The translations under genes were made by a program, and so were the position numbers. The notes beneath the pieces are model-generated. The model was not told where the DNA came from. It worked only from the letters and a program-made list of their open reading frames with translations, and searched no databases. Shown here one piece after another: positions 1-8,200 of a stretch of 20,088 nucleotides of DNA. Origin of the DNA: Candidatus Alkanophagales archaeon (GTDB lineage Archaea; Halobacteriota; Syntropharchaeia; Alkanophagales; B39-G2); the NCBI GenBank assembly GCA_003661185.1, contig QMVQ01000003.1:1-20088 (forward strand). Direction: 5' to 3'. Within the stretch, counting starts at the first letter, position 1. The number at the start of each line of letters is the position of its first letter.

Positions 1-1
1 A

Positions 2-277
2 AAAGCTGTCGAGAAGGCTAATCAAGAGCTGGGAATAGACTACCTCCGACTGTGGACAAATATAGAGACTGCATGGCTAGGATGCGAGATCGATACTACT
101 GAAATGACTATAGGAGAAGTATTAGAGATCCTACCCGAGAGGATAAAAGCAGCCTCAGTAATACTCAGTAAACTGGAGAAGGTATATAGGAGAAAGATCT
201 ACTACCAACTAGATAGGCTCACTGGAGGCATAGGAATCTACATAGGTCCATATGCGCATCAATGGATCATATGGTGA
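2..277 (+). CDS. 3' end of an unidentified protein (partial)
   Basis: An open frame enters from the left edge and ends at a TGA at 275-277, giving the last 91 residues of a protein whose start lies outside the window. The visible part is soluble and probably helical, rich in charged and aromatic residues, with a segment EVLEILPERIKAASVILSKL and an aromatic C-terminus ending HQWIIW. There is no membrane segment and no motif I recognise, so I assign no function. The continuous frame and its amino-acid composition make it credible as coding. It is followed by about 780 bp without convincing genes, so it looks like the last gene of its transcription unit. Confidence 0.5.
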   Translation, partial: KAVEKANQELGIDYLRLWTNIETAWLGCEIDTTEMTIGEVLEILPERIKAASVILSKLEKVYRRKIYYQLDRLTGGIGIYIGPYAHQWIIW

Positions 278-1054
278 TGACAGAAACATTGTCAATAAAG
301 AGTGATGATAATCTCAGTTGTGTATAGCGATTAAACACTGTAGCTATTCCTCAGAATCGTTATGATTTACCTTAGGTTGAGCAGGACTCCCACTATAGTA
401 GAGCAATGTACTGAAGCAGAGGAATAATAAATACTCTAATCAACTCAAGTTCTCTAACCCATGAGTTTTACTAGTTCATTAGCTCTCTCTGAAGTTACAA
501 GTAATTCAAATTGAATAGAATTGAAATATAGACCACTTTATTTTATGAGAAAACCACGTTTCTCAGTTGATCTCAACTTGTGAAAGAGGACTGAATACAC
601 GTATTTTGTAGTGATATATTTGTGTATTTAATCGCCTATACGCAGAAAGATCGAAAAATCGAGGTTGAATAGAATTGAAGAGAGAAGGCAGATTTGTGAG
701 AAAATCCCTTGTCTCAACTCAATTACTATGGTCTCAAATTAATTTCAAAAACTATTAATATATTAATGATATGTGTACAGAATTGAGAAATCATCAATCA
801 AGATTGAGAATAGTACATGAATTCTTAATTCCATCATTAACTAATGCGGGTTGATCGTAGAAGGTATAGAAGGTAAGAAGTATTCTAGTGTTCTATATCT
901 AGATTTACTGGTTTTAATATTTCCATACACTAAGAGAGTATTGCATATAAGGTAATGAAAAGCAGATAAAGAACAGAGTAACTGAAATTAGAACATGAAA
1001 GTAAGAACTGATTTCAAGTGGAAAAAGGAAATAATCAAAGATTAAAGGAAGAAC
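278..1054. other. AT-rich stretch without recognisable genes
   Basis: No ORF of credible length or composition is visible on either strand in these roughly 780 bp. The stretch is visibly richer in A+T than the operons further right. The only structure I see is a diverged direct repeat (see the repeat at 513-720). No RNA gene was recognised. Confidence 0.5.
513..720 (+). repeat. Diverged direct repeat, two copies about 150 bp apart
   Basis: The 15-mer TTGAATAGAATTGAA occurs near 513 and again near 664. Each copy is followed within about 20-30 nt by GAGAAAA and then by a TCTCA-containing stretch that can pair back with it (GAGAAA...TTTCTC in the first, TGAGA...TCTCA in the second). The similarity fades after about 60 nt. 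The roughly 150-bp spacing and only two copies argue against a CRISPR array. The repeats may be ends of a degraded element or a duplicated hairpin. Confidence 0.35.
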
Positions 1055-1141
1055 TTAACTCTTCCTCGCTAGCTCTCTCAACTGATCTAGTAGTTGTGGA
1101 TTTTCTCTGAGTAGATCTATTAGTTCATAAATTCTCTTCAT
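1055..1141 (-). CDS. Possible 28-residue leucine-rich helical micro-ORF
   Basis: The frame opens at ATG (1139-1141) and ends in TAA. The peptide begins MKRIYELIDLLRENPQLLDQ and ends RELARKS, an amphipathic helix with regularly spaced Leu. A TTG start six codons upstream is possible. GGGGAG lies about 11 nt before the ATG. It follows the broken ORF at 1160-1422 on the same strand, so it may be the second gene of a small unit or a fragment of a decayed one. It matches no family I can name; being so short, it could be chance. Confidence 0.3.
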   Translation of the reverse strand: MKRIYELIDLLRENPQLLDQLRELARKS

Positions 1142-1159
1142 CAACTCTTTTCTCCCCAA

Positions 1160-1422
1160 TCAATTTCTCCCTTTCAAGGAATAATCTATATAGTGGAAGA
1201 GCGGGCAACAGATATCGCATGAGGGAGAGAGCTCCGGCAATTCATATAAGATGAGTGTAGAGAGAGATTGTATAAGAAGAAACTCCCTAGTTGATTCTGT
1301 TTCACTATATTCAGAGCAGTTATCAAGTATACTCTGGAGGAGAGGAAGAGGTCAAAAAGATAGTTTTTATCATTGAATTCAACTAAGTAGTTACAATCTC
1401 CCTTAACAACTAATTTAAACAT
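1160..1422 (-). pseudogene. Small ORF apparently broken by one frameshift
   Basis: From ATG at 1420-1422 the frame reads MFKLVVKGDCNYLVEF and continues to about NYLFDLFLSS. Past a purine-rich run near 1335-1350 the neighbouring frame looks more protein-like (STREFLLIQSLSTLILYELP, then a Cys-containing segment) and ends at the stop at 1160-1162. One ±1 shift would restore about 87 residues. The unshifted frame (to 1186) ends in a Ser-rich, unlikely-looking tail. No family is recognised. The reading rests only on composition, so it is tentative. Confidence 0.3.
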
Positions 1423-1448
1423 GTACGGGTTCCATTTATGGTGATCGA

Positions 1449-1704
1449 ATGGCAATTTCGGATCTAGCAAGGTTGATAAAGGGGGAGTGTGGAGAACTGA
1501 AACTAGGGATCATATTCAAGAGGATAAGGAAGATAGATGCTAAGATGAGAAGGGATGTTCTAGATGGAGGCTTGATTATGCACAGAAGTTCGGAAGGAGC
1601 TAAGGGAGCTTGAGAATAGAGCTGATAGGCTCACAACCGAAGTGGTCTTGAAGTGTACTAGGCTTCGAAGGAAAGTTGAGAAATATCTTAAAGATTTTGT
1701 TTGA
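1449..1704 (+). pseudogene. Decayed small coiled-coil-like gene (frameshifted)
   Basis: Starting at ATG 1449, the frame reads MAISDLARLIKGECGELKLG through about residue 40. The next frame then gives LDYAQKF (1571-1591), and the third frame gives RKELRELENRADRLTTEV and so on to a TGA at 1702-1704. Joined, they form a Lys/Arg/Glu/Leu-rich helical protein of about 85 residues. Both shifts run in the same direction, consistent with two single-base losses. Its 5' end overlaps the divergent ORFs on the other strand. No family is recognised. It is better read as a relic than a working gene. Confidence 0.35.
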
Positions 1705-1771
1705 AGAGAGGTAGTAGTTTCTAATCCCTATTCCTTGCACTAGCTCTCAATTATCTTTTAGTTGCTTCTTG

Positions 1772-1795
1772 GGATAACGGTCTAGACCGTTATCC
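1772..1795. repeat. Perfect 24-bp palindrome
   Basis: The arms GGATAACGGT and ACCGTTATCC flank a central CTAG, so all 24 bases are self-complementary with no loop. A degenerate half copy (CCGTTATTCTGACC) follows at about 1799-1812. A spacer-free palindrome of this size suggests a dimeric-protein binding site or a mobile-element/resolution site rather than an RNA hairpin. No gene is adjacent apart from small relics. Confidence 0.6.
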
Positions 1796-1801
1796 TAGCC
1801 G

Positions 1802-1912
1802 TTATTCTGACCGATGAGAGGGGAATCTCAGTAGAGAAGGATACGCCCAACTCTTAAAGATTACCTTCCTCAGAACCTTACCGGCCGGAAGCCTCAACAC
1901 GACTATTCCCAT
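1802..1912 (-). pseudogene. 36-residue fragment, perhaps the tail of a PIN-like (DUF5615-type) protein
   Basis: ATG at 1910-1912 begins MGIVVLRLPAGKVLRKVIFK and the frame ends in TAA at 1802-1804. The GIVVLRLP segment resembles the GVIVLRL strand near the C-terminus of DUF5615 PIN-like proteins, often toxin-antitoxin partners. Nothing upstream in frame supplies the rest, because a stop lies about 12 codons before the ATG. It therefore looks like a leftover C-terminal fragment, though a chance ORF cannot be excluded. The family link rests on memory of a short motif. Confidence 0.2.
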
Positions 1913-1965
1913 AGAGATATGTGAAATTCCTCTTATCTATTAAGACTTAAATAATATTTTTCGGT

Positions 1966-2031
1966 ATGAAGTCGTGGATGATTATAGGTCTGGCCCTGCT
2001 GAACATCCTGTGGGAAAAGGTGATGATGTGA
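1966..2031 (+). CDS. Possible 21-residue hydrophobic peptide
   Basis: The ORF begins MKSWMIIGLALLNILW and ends EKVMM before TGA (2029-2031). It resembles a signal peptide or single membrane helix. An AT-rich TATA-like stretch (CTTAAATAATAT) lies about 10-20 bp upstream, too close for a standard leaderless start. It may be the surviving 5' end of a deleted membrane protein or a true micro-protein. It sits tail-to-tail with the gene ending at 2061. Confidence 0.2.
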   Translation: MKSWMIIGLALLNILWEKVMM

Positions 2032-2060
2032 ATCTTAAATGTGGAGCCCGCCTCATTTGA

Positions 2061-3065
2061 TTAACCATACTCAATGAATGCTTCGTACATGGCTATGGCA
2101 TTTGCAGGCGGGACATCTGGCCCTAGTTCACCGCAGGCTATCAGACCTCCCTCCTGCCTCTTGAGCATCTGAAATATCTCCTTGACATGGTTCTTGACAT
2201 CCATGGGCGTCCCATATGGTAGGATCTTCTGTCTATCCACATCGCTGATAAAGCATACTTTGCCGCCGAAGAGCCTCCCTACCCTCTTTATCCCTATGAC
2301 GCTGAGTTGAATGTTCAGTGTATCAGCCCCTATGTCTATTAGGTCTGGGATTATATCGATCACATAACCATCACTGTGGAAGTGGACGAACTTACCATGC
2401 TTATGGACAAGGTTGAACATTAATTCATACCTCGGTTTGAATATTCTCCTCCACAGCTCAGGGTTTATCATGAGGCTCTTCTGAGTTCCCCAATCGTCGA
2501 AGAAGGATAGGCCGTCCACGTCCATCTCGCACCACCGTCGAATACGCTTCATGTTATAGTCCATGATCATATCGAGTATCCTCTCGAGTTCAGGCCTTCC
2601 CATAAGTATATCTATAAGGAGATTCTTGAATCCCCTGAGCCACTGAGCCCTCTCAAAGAGGTTCAGCATATCAGCTATCACGTATTTATCATGCTTTGTC
2701 TTCTTGAGGTATCTCTCATATCTGTCGAACCATGGGTCAAGGAGTGGGTCTGGGGGCTCATAATCGTCTAGAGCCTCTAGGTTGGCTAGAGGATGATAGA
2801 TGACTTGCCCTCCTAGCCCATTATGGAGAACTTTCCAGACGACTCCCCAACTATCCCTGTGTATGCCTTTGCTCAGCATGGGTTCCTCCTTCACTAAGGA
2901 GAAAACATCAACAATCTGGGCGAAGTCACCTGGATACCTCCTCAGTATGGTTCTTGTAATCTCTGGGTTCTTGATCGCGAAGGCTGGGTCGATCGCGTGG
3001 AGTATTGGGACTCTATCCGGTCTCTCGAACTCTATCGCTCGGATCACTCTCTCTCGGCCTTCCAC
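2061..3065 (-). CDS. Uroporphyrinogen decarboxylase superfamily protein (methyltransferase-like, lacks Cys zinc ligands)
   Basis: This 334-residue protein belongs to the URO-D / MtaA-MtbA superfamily of (beta/alpha)8 barrels. Family features are the N-terminal MEGRERVIRAIEFERPDRVP (1-20), DDWGTQKSLM (190-199), HFHSDGYVIDIIPDLIDIG (228-246), the glycine-rich strand ending ISDVD (273-277) and CGELGPDVPPAN (311-322). Methylcobalamin:CoM methyltransferases bind zinc with HxC...C. Here the matching place is H-S-D-G, so the zinc Cys is replaced, although Cys311 is near the later ligand position. It is therefore probably neither a haem-pathway decarboxylase nor a standard MtaA; the substrate is unknown. 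The start is GTG at 3065 with a strong SD, GGAGGG, at 3072-3077. It is separated by 288 bp from the upstream transporter operon and probably has its own promoter, associated with an inverted repeat. Confidence 0.85.
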   Translation of the reverse strand: MEGRERVIRAIEFERPDRVPILHAIDPAFAIKNPEITRTILRRYPGDFAQIVDVFSLVKEEPMLSKGIHRDSWGVVWKVLHNGLGGQVIYHPLANLEALDDYEPPDPLLDPWFDRYERYLKKTKHDKYVIADMLNLFERAQWLRGFKNLLIDILMGRPELERILDMIMDYNMKRIRRWCEMDVDGLSFFDDWGTQKSLMINPELWRRIFKPRYELMFNLVHKHGKFVHFHSDGYVIDIIPDLIDIGADTLNIQLSVIGIKRVGRLFGGKVCFISDVDRQKILPYGTPMDVKNHVKEIFQMLKRQEGGLIACGELGPDVPPANAIAMYEAFIEYG

Positions 3066-3097
3066 ATCTCTCCCTCCTCAGCATGATTGCGGGTTCC

Positions 3098-3131
3098 TAC
3101 ATACGTAGACGTTGATAGATCTACGTATGTA
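3098..3131. promoter_or_regulatory. Perfect 12-bp inverted repeat upstream of the URO-D-like gene
   Basis: The arms TACATACGTAGA (3098-3109) and TCTACGTATGTA (3120-3131) are exact reverse complements around a 10-nt spacer, 33 nt before the GTG start at 3065. With the SD at 3072-3077 and a short leader, the basal promoter would fall inside or beside the repeat. That suits an operator for a dimeric repressor; a hairpin at the mRNA 5' end is the alternative. Each arm itself contains the self-complementary TACGTA. Confidence 0.55.
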
Positions 3132-3220
3132 TTCATTACCCATGTTTATCCCCCAAGCCCGACTATGGGAGCCACTCATTTTCTCCTAACTCCCTCATCG
3201 AGGTCGAATACCGATGAACC

Positions 3221-3330
3221 TAAATACTCAGGGGTATTTAAGTGTTCCGAGCTTAGACATCCATACAACACCGGCTTATCTGTTAGCAATCAGATACCTA
3301 AACCTACGAACATCTACTAATACCTACGAA
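3221..3330. promoter_or_regulatory. Repeat-rich intergenic segment upstream of the URO-D-like gene
   Basis: Three short elements lie between the transporter stop and the URO-D-like gene: TAAATAC/GTATTTA arms at 3221-3227 and 3234-3240; TATCTG/CAGATA arms at 3277-3282 and 3291-3296; and a direct repeat ACCTACGAA at 3302-3310 and 3322-3330, spaced exactly 20 bp (about two helical turns). The even spacing suggests protein binding. Any of them may be chance, and no protein is known to me for these sites. Confidence 0.35.
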
Positions 3331-3353
3331 AAACGAAACTGTTACACTAGGCA

Positions 3354-5228
3354 TTAATAGGGTATTAAACTTGCGGCCTTTGCTATCATGACCATCCCAG
3401 CGGCGACCATGATGACGAGTCCCTCCCCTAAGGTGATTCCCGCAACTACGGTGGCTCGGTTCTCTCTCCAAAACTTTGCACTAAAGATTCTCTCTAGAAC
3501 CTTCCCCACGATTGAGCCTACCATCATTGTGAAGGCGTAAGGTACAGGAACCATACAACCTCCAGCTAGAGCGGCCACTGGTATCGGTATATGGAGTAAC
3601 TCGAAGACTGCATATAGTCCTGTAACCGTTAGGAAGCTATATAGCGCCAGCTCTGGATGGAATAGCTTGAATGTACGTGAGATCCACATAGATTGGAAGG
3701 AGGCTTGAACCGGCCAGAAGATACTTACTCCCGGATACATGGCTGAGGGTATCGGGGCTATCTTCCAGAATCTTGCTATGACCACAAATGCGTAAATGAG
3801 GGAGACCGGGAAGAAGATTAACCATGTCTTTATGAGATTCCATTTACTTGCCCCTGTGAGATCGCAGACCTTAAACCACGTGCACCACTCAGCTGGTGGA
3901 CATGTTGGGCCTAAGACGTATAGGGGTGCAAACCAGCCCCTATGACCGGTGTAATTGATTGCTGAAAGTGTTATTTCCTTTATGTATGGTACTGATACCA
4001 TTAGGCCTGTTAGGCCTATGACCCTTGTTATACCTATACCAACTAGAAGGGACCAGGGAACTGAGAGGAGGACCGAGACCCAGATTGGTAGGTCAGGTGC
4101 TAAGATATAAGTCAGGACGACCGAGCCGAAGGCGCTGGCAACGTAGATCATAAGGAGCTTCAGGACCTTACTGGTTCCCTTCAAGCTCTTAACTCTGAGA
4201 ATGCCTAAGAACTGTTTGGGTCTTAATATTAGAGGGGCGAGACCTATAGCGATCATTATCCCTATGAGGGGAGACATCCAGTTGAATAGAATTGATCTCT
4301 GCCAGGACATGCTTATACTCATGCCTGGAACCCACTGTTCGGCGAATGTTCCGAGACCGCGTGACACTAGGAACCAGTTACCGAAGAAGAAGAGGGCCAT
4401 GGACCCTGCGAGCATACTTAGGGTCACTCTTAGGGGGAGCATGAAGCCAGCAGCCAGTAGAACTATATCCGTGCCCACTCCGAAGGAGGCCCCCGGAAAG
4501 GCATGGTGGATATACTTATTCAAATCTATCCACGGGATTGGGATTATCTCTACCGTGTATCCGAAGATCTGGGCAATGAAAGGAATCCCGTAGAGTAGCG
4601 TAGCATAACCCGTCGAGATTAATGCGCTGAGAGCGAAGATTTTCGACTTCTCGGTTCCTCGTTCAATAAGTGCGACTATACCGTCGGCTATCGGCTTCTG
4701 TAGGGGGAATGGAAGTATCTCAATCTCTCCATAAAGGCGCCATGCGATGAGACCTAACGATATGTTTGCAGAGATCGATAACGCTTGGCTACAGAGGAAT
4801 ACCAAGATCGGTAGAAGCCAGCTCCAGCTAAAAAACTCTCTCATGAGCCACGTACTCGGGTCTAAAGGGGCGTAGAATGGTGGTATTGCATTGTAGATCC
4901 CGAACATCTTGACTATGGGCGAGTTCCTATAATATATAGCATAAAGGAGGTTAAGCCAGAGTAGAGGGCTACTATAAGCTAAACTTGAGATCAAGAATAC
5001 TATCGTCGCTAAGTCCTTTCTGAATCGTCTACCTGAGAGCTTAGAGATCTCAACCGCTAGGATGAGAGTGACCCACTGGACCGAGACTATTATCCCTATA
5101 TTGTACGTGACTAGGTATAACCATACACAGATTGGTTGGAGGACGAGAATCGCATAGAGTATTGGGATTAGAAGACTCCTGAGGTTTTCCTCTCCTCTAC
5201 GTCGGTTCATGAGTCTCATCCAGTCCAC
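3354..5228 (-). CDS. OPT-like polytopic membrane transporter (third gene of operon)
   Basis: This 624-residue protein is almost entirely membrane-embedded, with some 14 or more hydrophobic segments. It shares with the product of 9527-11596 a segment of type SQALSIS...LGLIAWRLYGEIEILPFP: a helix ending in a loop with the LPFP signature, similar to oligopeptide transporter (OPT) superfamily proteins and to the families named DUF6784/DUF6785. The expected role is uptake or export of small peptides, metal chelates or related solutes; the substrate cannot be read from sequence. The start is GTG at 5228, or ATG at 5219 (residue 4). Its first 32 bases overlap the end of the M28/FtsX gene, a sign of translational coupling. 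The C-terminus ends in a hydrophobic helix (GEGLVIMVAAGMVMIAKA) with almost no tail. OPT membership is inferred from architecture and motif only. Confidence 0.75.
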   Translation of the reverse strand: MDWMRLMNRRRGEENLRSLLIPILYAILVLQPICVWLYLVTYNIGIIVSVQWVTLILAVEISKLSGRRFRKDLATIVFLISSLAYSSPLLWLNLLYAIYYRNSPIVKMFGIYNAIPPFYAPLDPSTWLMREFFSWSWLLPILVFLCSQALSISANISLGLIAWRLYGEIEILPFPLQKPIADGIVALIERGTEKSKIFALSALISTGYATLLYGIPFIAQIFGYTVEIIPIPWIDLNKYIHHAFPGASFGVGTDIVLLAAGFMLPLRVTLSMLAGSMALFFFGNWFLVSRGLGTFAEQWVPGMSISMSWQRSILFNWMSPLIGIMIAIGLAPLILRPKQFLGILRVKSLKGTSKVLKLLMIYVASAFGSVVLTYILAPDLPIWVSVLLSVPWSLLVGIGITRVIGLTGLMVSVPYIKEITLSAINYTGHRGWFAPLYVLGPTCPPAEWCTWFKVCDLTGASKWNLIKTWLIFFPVSLIYAFVVIARFWKIAPIPSAMYPGVSIFWPVQASFQSMWISRTFKLFHPELALYSFLTVTGLYAVFELLHIPIPVAALAGGCMVPVPYAFTMMVGSIVGKVLERIFSAKFWRENRATVVAGITLGEGLVIMVAAGMVMIAKAASLIPY

Positions 5229-8200
5229 GCCTCTTATACTTTAACCTATCCTCAACCTTCAGCGTTGACCACAGAATAAAGCGTTTTCTCAAGTCGTCTA
5301 TGAAGGGCCTACTGAGAATCTCCCATGTAGCTCTATCCCCAGTCAACCTTTTTAGCTGGAGTTCAAACTTGAACTTACCCTCCACTTCCTCAACAGCGCG
5401 TAGGTGGACTCTCTGCTTCACACCACACTCATAGGGTGCAAGGAAGACCTCTGCAACGATCTCATGAACAGTCTTCCCAGCCTCCAACTTACTCTTATAG
5501 GATATATTTGAGACATTGAAGAGAGGCGCCCGTTCAATCCTATGGGAGTGGAAGTACTCATAGAGGAAGGAGAGCTCTCCCTCAATGTCCTCCTTAGGGG
5601 TGACGAAGGGCAGAGGGATCGTCCACTCAGTTTCAGTGGCCTTAGTTGGGACCCTCCACTTCCTCTCTAATGATGGAGTTATGAGCTTGCTAGACTTCCA
5701 CAGGGGATAAATAGAGGGGACTATCGCGCTGAGTATCGTGAGTATAAGTACCATGATTGACGGGGTTGATGAATAATTTACCGCTGGTAAATACTGTGAG
5801 GCCACCCTCGTTATCCCAACTCCGACTAGATACCCCATAGATGCCCCTATGAGGCCATATACTAATGATTCGGCCATGAAGGTCAGGGTGATGGCGAGAG
5901 GTGACGCTCCTACACAGTTCATGATCATTATCTCTCTCACTCTCTCATATATGGAGGTTAGAAGAGTATTGATCACCGAGAGTGAGACTAGGAGAAATGG
6001 TATAAGGAAGAACTGCCAGTTCCTCACACCTAAGACAGCGGTTCTGGAGAGGAGGATAGTCTCCCTCCCAATACACCTATAGACCTCGAGGTCGTAGAGG
6101 CTATAGAGCTCCAAGGAGACCCTCTTAACGTGCGTTGAGTTCTCACATTTGATGGCCACGGAGACCGTCTTCCCTCCAAGCTTGATGACAGTCCTATATG
6201 GAAGCCAGATCACCTCTTGGGGCTCTAGGTGAGTCGTCAACCTTCCTGGAACTATCTTAAGCGGTAAGAAGTGGTTAGAGAGATCGAGGTCTCTGATCCC
6301 CTTTATAACCTCAGCATCTATTATGCCGACTACTTGAATCGGTTTGCCCTCAAGTGTTATGGTTACCGGGAGATCGTTGTATGATATTCCAAGAAGGGAG
6401 GCTGTCTGAGTCGTTATCACACAGACATCGGCCTCATAGTCCTCGAACCACCTTCCATGGATGCTTGAGTTGAGTTCAGGGAAGAGTTTCAGGTCATTTG
6501 CTGTTAATCCGCATACCCCTCTGATCTGAATCTCATTACGCCCGTACCTTAGAGTGAAGGCTAGAGAGGAAGGATCGGTCTCCGTATATAGCCAAGCCCT
6601 TGGGGCCAGGATATACCCCTTAAAGCGGCTCCTCAAGGTGCTCAATAAGGTCTCACTGATCCCCACTTCCAAATCTCCCCAGTTGATATACTTCACTAAG
6701 ACCCCTTCATAGTTACCATGGCCTGAGACATAGATGGGTCTAGGAGTTGTAGAGATCGAGAATGAAGAAAAGAGTATGAGGCTTGTCGTTAATAGGATGA
6801 GAGAGATGATCAATAAGGAGGATCTTAACCTCCTTCTTCTGAGCTCCTTGGCGGCTAGTGAGAAGAGAAAGCTGATTTTGGAAAGCTCCTCTAGAAGTCC
6901 AGCTTCTATATCCTCATGCTCTCTCTTAGCAGTACCCATAGCATTTGAGAGAATTGAGGAGAAGAGGGGAGTCACCAAGATTAGGGTGAAGAGACCGAGT
7001 AAGAGCATAAGGGGATCTGTGGCCAGTACGAAACCGGGGTGTAGGAGGTTAAAGAGTGACGCACAGATCATAAAGATGACGGTTATTGATAAGATCCTTC
7101 TGATTCCGGTTAGGGTTAAGAAGGCTCTCTCAATTATGATTGAGAGAGGAATTAAAAGCGCCGAGAAGAAGACAGTCACGTTTATGACATCGTTCTTCAT
7201 CCTGACTATATTTACATAAAACTCCCTCTCCATTGACCAGAGAGTTATTGCAGCCTCATAGGCCTTTACATAATCCTTACGCCTTCGGGCATCGAAGAAT
7301 ATCTCCAAGTAATGTTGTTCTCCACTAGGAGGCGGGATCTTCATACCATACCTTAAGAGAACCTCTTGCCGAGAGGATCTGATCCTATAGAAGTCCTCTA
7401 CATACCTGAGGATCGTGGTTGTTAGAATTATTTGTTCACCAGGGTTAGCTGTGAGACCCTTGCCGAGCGGGCTCTCCTCACTTGAGTTAACAAGTAGACA
7501 CAGCGGGTACTCGAGTTCATAAGATGCATGCACCATCACCTCAATCGGGACTCCACTCGGCACATAGATCACGGCTATGGAGTCTCCTCCAGCCAAGAAT
7601 TCATAATCATAACCCCAGTGGTCCGGTGGGGAGTGTGTTCTATGGTCATTCACCTTGATGAAGAGTGAGTGGTCAATAGGCTCATTAAGCATCCTTGGAT
7701 CTCCAACATCGAAGAGGATTATGCTCCCACATGGGAAGATTGTGAAATACCCAAAGTCGAACATCTCACCCTCAACATTAAGCCTACTTCCGCTGTAGGC
7801 GTATCTACCGAAATCGGGCGCGTATGTTACGGTTCCTGTTTCTTCATCGATGAGGTAGGCACGGATCTCCCACGGATTGGAGCTTGCACTCTGAGCTAGG
7901 CCAGGTATGAATATGCGACCTTCTTCATCAGTGATCGATAGGATATATAGGCCACTGGATGGGAGGTACCTCGGTATCACCCCAGTCTCATAATTCCGTA
8001 CGCAGACAATAGCATTCTTGACGGGGACGTACCATCCTGTCCACTCGTCGTATAAGCATATCCTTCCTGTAAGGTCGGACCACATCCCGCCGAAACTCCA
8101 AGGTTCGAGATACTTGGGTTGGAGGTTCGGTGTGTCTGCAAGCTCATATATGAATTCAGCCACGAATTTGAACTGAGTCTCTAGGTTTTCCATGTTGATG

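Noticed and set aside
513..720. Possible CRISPR repeats (GAATTGAA ends resemble some archaeal repeats)
   Set aside because: There are only two copies, about 150 bp apart, diverged after 15 nt, with no regular spacers.
3087..3320. A 77-codon ORF on the plus strand across the intergenic repeats
   Set aside because: Its composition is unlike a protein, it has no SD, and it overlaps the promoter and inverted repeat of the URO-D-like gene.
4281..4296. A third copy of the TTGAATAGAATTGA motif seen at 513 and 664
   Set aside because: It lies inside the OPT-like coding sequence with normal codons and no flanking similarity, so it is chance.
6734..7219. A 161-codon plus-strand ORF
   Set aside because: It is the antisense shadow of the FtsX membrane region of the M28/FtsX gene.
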